A stretch of 64,000 bases of DNA, taken from contig CAZVPI010000005.1 in assembly GCA_964628035.1 (NCBI GenBank), positions 88,882 to 152,881 of the forward strand, written 5' to 3'. This DNA comes from UBA2199 sp964628035. Its GTDB lineage: Bacteria > Acidobacteriota > Aminicenantia > UBA2199. Position numbers and translations under genes: made by a program. Below the pieces are notes generated by a model. It was not told the DNA's origin. It worked only from the letters and a program-made list of their open reading frames with translations, and searched no databases. Positions 28,327 to 36,284 of the stretch are shown here, in pieces. Numbering within the stretch: the first letter of the stretch is position 1; every line of letters starts with the position of its first letter.

Positions 28327-29688
28327 CTAGCTCTTGAACTGGGCCGGAAGGTCGCGGATGCTGTCGATGGAGATAACCGATATTTCAGGATAATTTGACA
28401 TCTTACTCTGGGCGGCTGGCAGCAGCAGCCTTGTAAAGCCTTGACGGTTCGCCTCCTTGATCCTGGTCTCAAGGAAACTGACCGGCCGAAGTTCGCCGGT
28501 GAGGCCGATCTCGCCCAGCGCTGCTGTATCAGGGGGCGGGGCCGCGTTCTTGGCGGAGGAGACCAGGGCCAGGCAGACGGCCAGGTCGGCGGCCGGCTCG
28601 CGGATGACCATGCCGCCGGTTACGTTCAGGAAAACGTCGGACTTGTAGAACGGCAGGCGCAGCTTCTTCTCGATGATGGAGATCAGCATGGCCAGCCGGT
28701 AGCCGTCGAAGCCGATGGCGATGCGCCGGGGGTTGCCGGCGAAGGGGCTCTCCCCCACCAGGGCCTGCACCTCGGTCAGCAGCGGCCGCGTCCCGTTCAG
28801 CGCCGGGAAGATGGCCGTCCCCGGCGCCCGCGACTGGCGGTTCTGGATCAGGACCCGGGAGGGGTCGCTGACCGAGGCCAGGCCGCGCTCCGACATCTGG
28901 AAGATGCCCACCTCGTTCAGGGGCCCGAAGCGGTTCTTCTCGGCGCGCAGCAGGCGCAGGTCGGCCTGGCTCTCGCCCTGGAAATAGAGGACGGCGTCCA
29001 CCATGTGCTCCAAGGTCTTCGGCCCGGCCAACTGCCCCTCCTTGGTGATGTGGCCGATCAGGAAGACGGTGACGCCGTCCCCCTTGGCCAGTTCGATCAG
29101 CCCGGCCGTGGCCTGGCGCAGCGCGGCCGGCGAGCCGCTGGGGGCTGTGCCGTTGCCGGACGCCAGGGTCTGGATGGAGTCGACGATCAGGAAGTCGGGC
29201 TTGGCCTCGCGGGTGCGGCGCAGCAGCTCCTCGAGGCTGCCGCTGATGAGAAGCAGGATGGCGCCGGCGCCGATTCCCAGGCGCTCGGCGCGCAGCTTGA
29301 TCTGCTGGCCCGATTCCTCGCCCGAGTAGTACAGGACGCTCCGTCCCTGCCCGGCCAGGGCGGCGGCCACCTCCAGCAGCAGGGTCGACTTCCCCACCCC
29401 GGGTTCGCCGCCGATGAGCACGACCGACTGGCGGACGACGCCCCCGCCCAGGACGCGGTCGAACTCGGAGAGGCCGCTGAGCAGCCGCGGCGCCGCCAGG
29501 GCGTCGATGTCGCCCAGCCGCTGCAGCGTCCCCGCGGCGCCGACCGCGGCGGCCGCGGCCTCGCCCCCGCATTCGCTCAGGGTGTTCCAGCCCTGGCACT
29601 GCGGGCAGCGGCCGTAGTATTTCGGGGCCTGGAAGCCGCACTCGCTGCATTCGAACTGGGCGGCGGCTCTGCCGGGCTTGGCGGCCAT
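28327..29688 (-). CDS. radA: DNA repair protein RadA
   Basis: 453 residues. N-terminal zinc finger CSECGFQAPKYYGRCPQC, RecA-like ATPase with Walker A GGEPGVGKST, the RadA-specific KNRFGPLNEVGIF motif, and a C-terminal Lon-protease-like domain. RadA promotes branch migration in recombination. It follows dnaB by 41 bases, consistent with its DnaB-like helicase role. Confidence 0.96.
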   Translation of the reverse strand: MAAKPGRAAAQFECSECGFQAPKYYGRCPQCQGWNTLSECGGEAAAAAVGAAGTLQRLGDIDALAAPRLLSGLSEFDRVLGGGVVRQSVVLIGGEPGVGKSTLLLEVAAALAGQGRSVLYYSGEESGQQIKLRAERLGIGAGAILLLISGSLEELLRRTREAKPDFLIVDSIQTLASGNGTAPSGSPAALRQATAGLIELAKGDGVTVFLIGHITKEGQLAGPKTLEHMVDAVLYFQGESQADLRLLRAEKNRFGPLNEVGIFQMSERGLASVSDPSRVLIQNRQSRAPGTAIFPALNGTRPLLTEVQALVGESPFAGNPRRIAIGFDGYRLAMLISIIEKKLRLPFYKSDVFLNVTGGMVIREPAADLAVCLALVSSAKNAAPPPDTAALGEIGLTGELRPVSFLETRIKEANRQGFTRLLLPAAQSKMSNYPEISVISIDSIRDLPAQFKS

Positions 29689-29729
29689 GGCGAAACCTCA
29701 GGCGAACGGCGCGGGGGCCATCGGCGCGG

Positions 29730-31097
29730 CTATTCCCTCTCGACGAATTCCATGTTGGCGAACTTGGTGAACTTGTCGAGGAAGGCCAGGGTGATCTTGC
29801 CGGTCGGGCCGTTGCGCTGCTTGGCGATGATCAGGTCGGCCTCGCCCTTTCTCTCGGAGTCCTTGTCGAACTGGTCGTCGCGGTGGATGAAGATGACCAC
29901 GTCGGCGTCCTGCTCGATGGAGCCGCTCTCCTTGAGGTCCGACAGCTGGTACTTGGGCCCCTTCTCCCTCTTGCCGCCGCGGGTCTCGGGCGCGCGGTTG
30001 AGCTGGGCCAGGGCCACGACCGGGATCTGCAGCTCCTTGGCCAGCTCCTTGAGCGAGGCGGTGATGATGGCCACCTCCTGGGCGCGCGTGTCGCTGCGGC
30101 GCAGGTGCTCGCCGGTGACCTTCATCAGCTGCAGGTAGTCGACAAAGACCACGTCCAGGTTCTTCTCGGCCTTCAGCTTGCGCGCCCGGGCCTTCATCTC
30201 GACGATGGACAGCGAGGCCGAATCGTCGATGTACAGCCGGGCCTTCTGCAGCTCGGAGGCGGCCAGCTCCAGGTCGCTCCACTCCTTTTTGGTCAGGTTG
30301 GGCCGGCCGGTGCGGATGGCGGCCATGCTCACCCGCGCCTGGATGGCCAGCATGCGCATCAGCACCTGCTGGCGCGACATCTCAATGGAGTAGAAGGCCA
30401 CCGACTTCTCCTCCTTGACCGCCAGGTGCACGGCGATGTTCAGGGCCAGCGCCGTCTTGCCCATGGAGGGGCGGGCGGCGAAAACGATCAGGTCGCCCTT
30501 CTGGAAGCCCGAGGTGATGCCGTCCAGCTCGTAAAAGCCGGATTTCAGCCCCTGGCTCTCGCCCTTCTTCTGGATCTTCTCGATCAGGTCCATCGTCTCC
30601 GGGACCATGTCGGCGGTGGACTTGAAGCCGGCCTTCTCCCGCCACTCGGCGATGCGGATGAACTCCTCCTGCATCTCGTTGAGCAGGCCCACGGTGTCGG
30701 CGCCGGGCTCCACCCCCTTCTGGATGATCCCCCGCGAGGCCAGGATGATCTTGCGCAGCGTGGAGCGGTCCTTGACGATCTGGATGTATTCCTTGATGTC
30801 CAGGTTCTCGGGGATGTCGTCGACCAGGGCGGTGATGAAGGCGTGGCCGCCGACGAACTGCAGCTTCTTGCGCTTCTCTAGCAGGCTGGAGACGGTGATG
30901 ATGTCGGCGGCCGAGCCGGCGTCGGCCAGCTGCAGCACGGCCTGGGCGATCAGCACGTGGCTGTCGCGGAAAAAGTCCTCGCTGACGAGCTCGGAGAAGA
31001 CCTGGTTGATGTAGCGGTTGTCGACCAGCATCGCCCCCAACAGCGCCTTCTCGGCGATCTCGTCATGGGGCAGGACCCCGTTGAGCTCCGGAGCCAT
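29730..31097 (-). CDS. dnaB: Replicative DNA helicase DnaB
   Basis: 455 residues: N-terminal DnaB domain (HDEIAEKALLGAMLVD), linker, then RecA-like domain with Walker A ARPSMGKTALALN, Walker B VVFVDYLQLM and the DLKESGSIEQDADVVIFIHR segment. No intein. It sits in the usual rpsF-rpsR-rplI-dnaB arrangement and is 7 bases from rplI. Confidence 0.97.
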   Translation of the reverse strand: MAPELNGVLPHDEIAEKALLGAMLVDNRYINQVFSELVSEDFFRDSHVLIAQAVLQLADAGSAADIITVSSLLEKRKKLQFVGGHAFITALVDDIPENLDIKEYIQIVKDRSTLRKIILASRGIIQKGVEPGADTVGLLNEMQEEFIRIAEWREKAGFKSTADMVPETMDLIEKIQKKGESQGLKSGFYELDGITSGFQKGDLIVFAARPSMGKTALALNIAVHLAVKEEKSVAFYSIEMSRQQVLMRMLAIQARVSMAAIRTGRPNLTKKEWSDLELAASELQKARLYIDDSASLSIVEMKARARKLKAEKNLDVVFVDYLQLMKVTGEHLRRSDTRAQEVAIITASLKELAKELQIPVVALAQLNRAPETRGGKREKGPKYQLSDLKESGSIEQDADVVIFIHRDDQFDKDSERKGEADLIIAKQRNGPTGKITLAFLDKFTKFANMEFVERE

Positions 31098-31104
31098 GGG
31101 CCGT

Positions 31105-31566
31105 TCAGGCCTGCGCTTCCTCTTCTTCCTTCAGGACCGTGACCGGGATCGCGGCTTCGACGCCCTGGAACAGCTTGATCCTGGCGGTGAATTCCCCCAG
31201 GCGCTTGATGGGCTCGTCGAGGTGGATCTTTTTCTTCTCCACGGCGACGCCCTGGTCGGCCAGCGCCTTCTCGATCTCGGCGGTCGTCACCGAGCCGAAG
31301 AGCACGTCGTTCTCACCGGCCTTCTTGCGCATGACCAGGCGCACGCCTTCCAGCTTGCGCTTCTGCTCGCCGGCGGCCAGCTTCTCCATCTCCAGCTTCT
31401 TCTGGTGCTTCTTCTTGCGGGCGGCCATCAGGGCCAGGTTGTGCTCGCTGACCTCGACGGCCAGACGCCGCGGCATCAGGAAGTTGCGGGCGAAGCCCTT
31501 CTTGACCTCGACCACGTCGCCCAGCTGGCCCACCTTCTCCACGTCCGATGTCAGGATGACTTTCAT
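31105..31566 (-). CDS. rplI: 50S ribosomal protein L9
   Basis: 153 residues. The N-terminal MKVILTSDVEKVGQLGDVVEVKKGFARNFLMPRRLA is the L9 signature, followed by the long connecting helix and the C-terminal domain. Its start overlaps the rpsR stop by 4 bases. Confidence 0.98.
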   Translation of the reverse strand: MKVILTSDVEKVGQLGDVVEVKKGFARNFLMPRRLAVEVSEHNLALMAARKKKHQKKLEMEKLAAGEQKRKLEGVRLVMRKKAGENDVLFGSVTTAEIEKALADQGVAVEKKKIHLDEPIKRLGEFTARIKLFQGVEAAIPVTVLKEEEEAQA

Positions 31567-31838
31567 GACAGCCTCTTCTTTTCCTCGGTGAAGCGGATCA
31601 GCGCCATCTGCCGGGCGCGCTTGATGGCCTTGGACAGCTGCTTCTGGTGGTAGGCGCAGGTGCCGCTGACGCGGGCCGGGAAGATGCGCCCCGTCTCGGA
31701 GATGAAGTTCTCCAGCACCTTGTGGTTCTTGTAATCGATCAAATGCACGCGTTCCTTGCAGAAGGCGCAGAACTTCTTGCGCGCCGAATAATATTTCTTG
31801 GCGGGCTTGCCCTCGCCGGCGTTACTTCTCGGTTGCAT
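31563..31838 (-). CDS. rpsR: 30S ribosomal protein S18
   Basis: 91 residues. FCAFCKE and a second GTCAYHQKQ give CxxC...CxxH, a zinc-binding (C+) form of S18. IDYKNHKVLENFISETGRI is characteristic. The start overlaps the rpsF end by 17 bases. There is no ssb gene between rpsF and rpsR, unlike Bacillus. Confidence 0.97.
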   Translation of the reverse strand: MQPRSNAGEGKPAKKYYSARKKFCAFCKERVHLIDYKNHKVLENFISETGRIFPARVSGTCAYHQKQLSKAIKRARQMALIRFTEEKKRLS

Positions 31839-32253
31839 GGCTCTCCTCCTCGCTTTCGCCCGCGTCCCCGCCTTCCCTCTCCTCGCCGCGGTTCTCCAGG
31901 CTCTTCTTGCGGATGCGGTCGATCTTGGCCCAGCGCTTGGTCAGCTTGTTGGATTTCTTCAGCTTGTCGTCCAGGCGCAGGGTGATGAAGCGCAGCACCT
32001 TCTCCATCTGCTTCAGGCGCCGCTCCAGGGTGGCGACGACGCCGCCGTCCACCTGCGCCTGCACGAACACGTAGTGCCCCTCCAGGTGCTTCTGGATGGG
32101 ATAGGACAGCTTTTTCCGGCCCCACTCGTCCAGGCCCTCGATGACCCCCCCGGCCTTGGTGAGGATCGAGGTGATGGCCTCGACGACCTTCTTGACTTCC
32201 TCGTCAGTCGCCTCGGGGGTGACGATGAAGCCGATCTCGTACCTGCTCGTCAT
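31822..32253 (-). CDS. rpsF: 30S ribosomal protein S6
   Basis: 143 residues: YEIGFIVTPEATDEEV at the N-terminus, WGRKKLSYPIQKHLEGHYVFVQ in the middle, and a charged 35-residue C-terminal tail longer than in E. coli before modification. AAGGAGG lies 7 bases upstream of the ATG. Its first 50 bases overlap the 3' end of pth. Confidence 0.97.
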   Translation of the reverse strand: MTSRYEIGFIVTPEATDEEVKKVVEAITSILTKAGGVIEGLDEWGRKKLSYPIQKHLEGHYVFVQAQVDGGVVATLERRLKQMEKVLRFITLRLDDKLKKSNKLTKRWAKIDRIRKKSLENRGEEREGGDAGESEEESHATEK

Positions 32254-32872
32254 GATTCCTCCTTGTGGATGGTTTAGCCTCTTCCTGAGGAAGAAGCAAG
32301 GAGTTGTTTCTCCTGTTGTATCGATTCATCACGTGATGAATGTCCTCTTGCAGGATGTCCTCGGCGGCGTCGGCGGCCCGCTCCGCCCCCGCACGCAGGG
32401 AGGCCAGCGGCCGGCCGCGCAGCGGCGTGAGCACGTAGCGCACCAGGTCGCCCACCTCGGGCCGCTCGGGGCGGATGCCGATGCGCAGGCGGGGGAACTC
32501 CTGGCTGCCCAGGTGCTGCAGGATCGAGCGCATCCCCTTGTGGCTGCCGGCGCTGCCGCGCTCGCGCAGGCGCACGCCGCCCAGCGGCAGGTCGATGTCG
32601 TCGTAGATGACGAGCAGCTCGCCGGCGTCCAGGTCGAACATGCGCCGCAGCTTGGCCACGGCCTGGCCCGATTCGTTCATGTAGGTCATGGGCTTGGCCA
32701 GGACCACGTCGCGACCGTGCAGCCGGGTCTTGCGGAAGCGCAGCAGGCCCCCCAGCGCGGCCAGCTCGACGCCATGGCGGCGGCACAGCTCGTCGATGCA
32801 CAGGAAGCCCGCGTTGTGCGGGGTCTTCTCGTACTTCGCTTCGGGGTTGCCCAGTCCGATGAACGCAAAAAT
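32204..32872 (-). CDS. pth: Peptidyl-tRNA hydrolase with apparent ATT start codon
   Basis: 222 residues. FAFIGLGNPEAKYEKTPHNAGF carries the catalytic His-Asn of Pth, and MTYMNESG, DDIDLPLG and GSAGSHKGMRSI follow. The first in-frame ATG (32707) would delete the catalytic HNAGF segment. In frame upstream, the only plausible initiator is ATT at 32872-32870, preceded by AGGAGG with a 5-base spacer; the SD overlaps the rplY stop (TAGGAGG). AUU is a known rare start (infC). The last ~35 residues after MNRYN are atypical and overlap rpsF. The enzyme recycles peptidyl-tRNA. Confidence 0.93.
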   Translation of the reverse strand: MFAFIGLGNPEAKYEKTPHNAGFLCIDELCRRHGVELAALGGLLRFRKTRLHGRDVVLAKPMTYMNESGQAVAKLRRMFDLDAGELLVIYDDIDLPLGGVRLRERGSAGSHKGMRSILQHLGSQEFPRLRIGIRPERPEVGDLVRYVLTPLRGRPLASLRAGAERAADAAEDILQEDIHHVMNRYNRRNNSLLLPQEEAKPSTRRNHDEQVRDRLHRHPRGD

Positions 32873-32881
32873 GGATCCCTC

Positions 32882-33616
32882 CTATTTCTTTTCCTTGCCC
32901 TTGTCGGCTTCCTTGCCGGGGGCGGACTTCTGGGCCGCGGCGCCCTTGCCGGCGGCTTCCTTGGCGGCCTCGCCTTCCTTGGCCTCGCCGGCGGCCGGGG
33001 CGGCGCCCTCGGCAGCGGCCTCGGGGGCGGCCTCGGGGGCGGCGACCTCTTCCTTGGCCTTGGCGGCCACCGAGCAGATGACGGTGTTGGCCGGCGAGAT
33101 GTACTGGAAGGCGTCGTGCTTGGGCAGGTCGGCCACGCGGACGGCCTGGTTCAGGTGCAGGCCGGAGATATCCAGGCGGATCTCCTTGGGAATGCTGGTG
33201 GGCAGGCTGCGCACCAGCACCTCGCGGTGGATGAACTCCAGCAGCCCGTCCTCGGCCTTGACGCCGACGGGCTCGCCCTCGAGCACCACCGGCACCTCGA
33301 CGTCGACCGGCTTGTTCAGGTCGATGCGGATGAAGTCGACGTGGATGATGCGGTCGGAGAGGTAATCGTACTGGATCTCCTTGATCATGGCGTCGAAGGT
33401 GGCCTTGTCGCCCTGGACGATGCGCAGGATCGAGTTGTCCTTGTTCTCCGAGCGGAGGATGCCCTTGACGTCGGCGAGCTGGACGGCGATGGGCACGCTC
33501 TCGGCGCTGATGCCGTAGACGACGGCCGGGACCTTGCCGGCGGCGCGCAGGTCCTTGCGGACGCGCTTGCTTATTTCGCTCCGGGGCTCGGCGTTGATGG
33601 TAATGATGTTCTCCAT
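32882..33616 (-). CDS. rplY: 50S ribosomal protein L25 (CTC/general stress form)
   Basis: 244 residues: N-terminal 5S-rRNA-binding L25 domain (KRVRKDLRAAGKVPAVVYG... IIHVDFIRI), the C-terminal TL5/CTC beta domain, and a ~60-residue Ala/Glu/Lys tail. A GTG two codons upstream is in frame, but TGAGGTGA placed before the ATG at 33616 favours the latter. Located between prs and pth, as in many proteobacteria. Confidence 0.95.
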   Translation of the reverse strand: MENIITINAEPRSEISKRVRKDLRAAGKVPAVVYGISAESVPIAVQLADVKGILRSENKDNSILRIVQGDKATFDAMIKEIQYDYLSDRIIHVDFIRIDLNKPVDVEVPVVLEGEPVGVKAEDGLLEFIHREVLVRSLPTSIPKEIRLDISGLHLNQAVRVADLPKHDAFQYISPANTVICSVAAKAKEEVAAPEAAPEAAAEGAAPAAGEAKEGEAAKEAAGKGAAAQKSAPGKEADKGKEKK

Positions 33617-33623
33617 GTTCACC

Positions 33624-34577
33624 TCATTTTATCAGGAAAAGTTTGGATACGGAGGTCTCGCGGTGGATGCTCTCGATGGCCTGGGCGAACAGCCGCCCCA
33701 CCGACAGCACCTTGATCTTGGGGCACTCGCTGCGCGGGCAGCGGCGCGGGATGGTGTCGGTGACGAAGATCGTCTCCAGCGGCGCGGCGTTGATGCGGGC
33801 GATGGCCTGGCCGGAGAAGATGCCGTGGGTGCAGGCGGCGTAGATCTTGCGCGCGCCGCGCTCCTTCAGGGCGTTGATGGTGGCGCTCAGGGTGCCGGCG
33901 GTGTCGATGATGTCGTCGACGATGATGGCGTTCTTGCCGCGCACGTCGCCGATGATGTGCATCAGCTCGGCCACGTTGGGCTGGGTGCGCTTCTTGTCGG
34001 CGATGGCCAGGTCGGCGTTGAGCTTGCGGGCGAAGAGCCGCGCCCGCTCCACGCCGCCGGCGTCGGGGGCGACGATGACCACGTCCCTCAGGTTCATCTG
34101 CTTGAAGTGGGAGATGAACACCGGCAGGGCCATGAGGTTGTCCACCGGGATGTTGAAGAAGCCCTGGATCTGGGCGGCGTGCAGGTCGATGGTCAGCACG
34201 CGGGAGAAGCCCGCCGTCTCCAGCAGGTCGGCCAGGAGGCGCGCCGAGATGGCCACGCGCGGCCGGTCCTTGCGGTCCTGGCGGGCGTAGGCGTAATAGG
34301 TGATGACCGCGGTGATGCGCCGGGCCGAGGCGCGCTTGAAGGCGTCGGCCATCAGCAGCAGCTGCATGATGTGGAAGTTGCTGTCGGCGCAGAGCGACTG
34401 CACGACGAAGACGTCGGCGCCGCGGACGTTCTCGTGGCTCTGGAAGCGGATCTCGCCGTCGGAAAAGACGTCGAGCACCGATTTCCCGAGGCGGCTGCGC
34501 AGGCGGCCGGCGATCTCGCCGGCCAGCTTCTCGTTCGAGGTGCCGGAAAAGATCAGGAACTTGTTGCCGTTGATCAT
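33624..34577 (-). CDS. prs: Ribose-phosphate pyrophosphokinase
   Basis: 317 residues. FSGTSNEKLA and SDGEIRFQ at the N-terminus, the ATP flexible-loop region ARQDRKDRPRVAISARLLADL, and the PRPP-binding loop AIIVDDIIDTAGT are all present. It makes PRPP from ribose-5-phosphate. Located just downstream of tRNA-Gln, 10 bases apart. Confidence 0.97.
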   Translation of the reverse strand: MINGNKFLIFSGTSNEKLAGEIAGRLRSRLGKSVLDVFSDGEIRFQSHENVRGADVFVVQSLCADSNFHIMQLLLMADAFKRASARRITAVITYYAYARQDRKDRPRVAISARLLADLLETAGFSRVLTIDLHAAQIQGFFNIPVDNLMALPVFISHFKQMNLRDVVIVAPDAGGVERARLFARKLNADLAIADKKRTQPNVAELMHIIGDVRGKNAIIVDDIIDTAGTLSATINALKERGARKIYAACTHGIFSGQAIARINAAPLETIFVTDTIPRRCPRSECPKIKVLSVGRLFAQAIESIHRETSVSKLFLIK

Positions 34578-35494
34578 GTGGTTTTCCTGGGGCGGGAGGA
34601 TTCGAACCTCCGAATCTCGGCTCCAAAGGCCGATGCCTTACCGCTTGGCCACACCCCAATGCTCTCCTGGTATTGAATTGGGCCGATGAAGCGGGTGAGC
34701 AGCGTACCCGGCAGGCGCCGGGCCAGGGCGGACAGCCGCCTGCCGTGGCCGATGGCGAACACCGCCGCGCCGCTGCCTGTCATCTGCACGAACCCGCCTC
34801 CTGCTTGCGCCATTTTTTCCTTGATTTCCCTGATCCGCGGGAACAATTCAAAGGTAACTCGTTCCAGATCGTTTCGCAATATGGAGAAGTCGCCCTTTCT
34901 CAGGAAGAGTTGTATTTTACTGGGAAAAACGGCATTTGTCAAGCGCAGTCGGGAAAAGACCAGGGCCGTGGAAACGGCCGCCGCAGGCAGGTGCAGGGCG
35001 ACAGCGCGCGGGCGCAGTGCGGGCAGCGGGGTCAGCTCGTCCCCGATCCCCTCCCCCAGCGCCGTGCCGCCGAGAAGGAAGAAGGGGACGTCGGCCCCCA
35101 GGACCGCGGCCAGGTCGTGCAGCTGCGCCAGGGGGATGCCCAGCCCGAAGTGGCGGTCCAGGAAGCGCAGCATCACGGCGGCGTTGCCGCTTCCCCCGCC
35201 CAGGCCCGCCCCGGGGGGGATGCGCTTGCGCACGCGCACGGTGAAGCCGCGGCGCAGCCGCCAGTTCTCGGCGAGCAGCCGGTAGGCGCGGGCCATGGTG
35301 TTGCGCCCGTCCCAGGGGACGCGCGGGTCGCTGCCGCTCAGGCGCAGCCGCGCCTGCGCGATCTCGCGCAGTTCGAGGTCGTCGTGCAGGGCCAGGGTCT
35401 GGAAGACGGTGCGCAGGGTGTGGTAGCCGTCCGGGCGGCGGCCGGTGATCTCCAGCCCCAGGTTGATCTTGGCGTGGGAGCGGAGCCGGATCAC
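34574..35494 (-). CDS. ispE: 4-diphosphocytidyl-2-C-methyl-D-erythritol kinase, frame running through tRNA-Gln
   Basis: 306 residues as an open frame. GHMP-kinase motifs are RSHAKINLGLEITGRRPDGYH, PPGAGLGGGSGNAA and MTGSGAAVFAI. GTG start overlapping the previous stop (GTGA), with AGGAGG 10 bases upstream. Normal IspE length is reached near IGPIQYQESIG; the last ~26 codons are the tRNA-Gln gene read as protein (VWPSGKASAFGAEIRRF), and no stop occurs until 34574. MEP-pathway kinase; ispF is in the same gene block. Confidence 0.94.
   Translation of the reverse strand: MIRLRSHAKINLGLEITGRRPDGYHTLRTVFQTLALHDDLELREIAQARLRLSGSDPRVPWDGRNTMARAYRLLAENWRLRRGFTVRVRKRIPPGAGLGGGSGNAAVMLRFLDRHFGLGIPLAQLHDLAAVLGADVPFFLLGGTALGEGIGDELTPLPALRPRAVALHLPAAAVSTALVFSRLRLTNAVFPSKIQLFLRKGDFSILRNDLERVTFELFPRIREIKEKMAQAGGGFVQMTGSGAAVFAIGHGRRLSALARRLPGTLLTRFIGPIQYQESIGVWPSGKASAFGAEIRRFESSRPRKTT
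34588..34658 (-). tRNA. tRNA-Gln (anticodon TTG)
   Basis: 71-base cloverleaf. The acceptor stem is TGGGGTG at the 5' end paired with the 3' CGCCCCA end, the anticodon arm is TCGGC-CTTTGGA-GCCGA with anticodon TTG, and the T-arm is GGAGGTTCGAATCCTCC. CCA is not encoded. The whole gene lies inside the open frame of ispE on the same strand. Confidence 0.96.
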
Positions 35495-36063
35495 GGGCCC
35501 AGGACCTCCTCCAGTTCGGCGGCCCGGTAGCGCCTTTCGTAGTCGACCCAGACGAGCCTTCCAGGCCTGGCCTCGATCTTGAGGAGGCGCAGGGACAGCT
35601 CGGCCTCCCCGCGCCGCAGGCGCACCTGCCGCGGCGCGGCCCCGGTCTCGCCCTCCAGCCAGGCCTCGATGCCGCTTTCGGCCAGGCGCTGCGGCACCCG
35701 CCCCTCCAGCAGCAGCGCTTTCAACTCGGCCAGCGGCAGGCCGATGCCCCACAGCCGTCCGAGCAGGAGGCTGAAATCGCCTTTCCAGTAGGTCCGGGAC
35801 GAAAAATTGGCCAGCAGCGCTTCCTCGCCGGCCACGGCCAGCTCCAGGCCTGCCTGGTTGAGCGGGGTGAAAAAGACGAATTTCGATCGCTCGCCGCCGC
35901 AGCGCCAGAAGACCCTGCCGCTCTGGCGCTCCCTCCCCTCGCGGAAGGCGAAACGGGCGCTGATGGCGCGGAAAGAGGGCTCCTCCCCGGGTTCAAGGAC
36001 CGGCCTGGCTGTCCGGCAGGAGGCGGCCAGAACGAGAAGGAGCAGAAGGAGGGCTGGCTTCAT
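35491..36063 (-). CDS. lolB: LolB-like outer-membrane lipoprotein
   Basis: 190 residues with a lipoprotein signal peptide ending LAASC (Cys16). The body is low in recognisable motifs but has the LolB-like alternation of beta strands with GRVFWRCGG and LLLGRLWGIGLPL. The gene order lolB-ispE-tRNA-Gln-prs seen in gammaproteobacteria supports the assignment; from sequence alone it could be any DUF4292/LolA-LolB fold lipoprotein. No Shine-Dalgarno precedes the ATG. Confidence 0.65.
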   Translation of the reverse strand: MKPALLLLLLVLAASCRTARPVLEPGEEPSFRAISARFAFREGRERQSGRVFWRCGGERSKFVFFTPLNQAGLELAVAGEEALLANFSSRTYWKGDFSLLLGRLWGIGLPLAELKALLLEGRVPQRLAESGIEAWLEGETGAAPRQVRLRRGEAELSLRLLKIEARPGRLVWVDYERRYRAAELEEVLGP

Positions 36064-36072
36064 GACAAGCGC

Positions 36073-36101
36073 ATTCTAGCACAACCCGACCTGGAAAATA
36101 A
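36073..36101 (-). promoter_or_regulatory. Probable promoter of lolB-ispE operon
   Basis: Minus strand TAGAAT (36078-36073) with a weak TTATTT 17 bases upstream. The predicted start is about 3 bases before the lolB ATG, giving an essentially leaderless mRNA. Confidence 0.45.
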
Positions 36102-36109
36102 CCGCTGCC

Positions 36110-36284
36110 CTAGATCTCAGTGATAGAGAAAGATAGGGCGGCAGAGAGGCGGAGCAAGAAAAGATGACTGGCTACTGTTCTGATAGAGGTTGTTGCTTTC
36201 CCACTCTACCACTTTACCACTTAATCTCTGAATCCCGTTCCCGTTTGGAACTTCCGTCATCCTTGCGCCTGAAATCTTTGTCAT
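36110..36284. other. Spacer with degenerate AGTGGTA-type repeats
   Basis: No gene. On the minus strand near 36195-36225, AAGTGG recurs three times at an 8-base period. At 36120-36160 AGTGATA / GAGAAAG / ATAGGGC-type heptads occur on the plus strand. This is the same style of short-period array seen in other gaps of the window. Confidence 0.45.
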
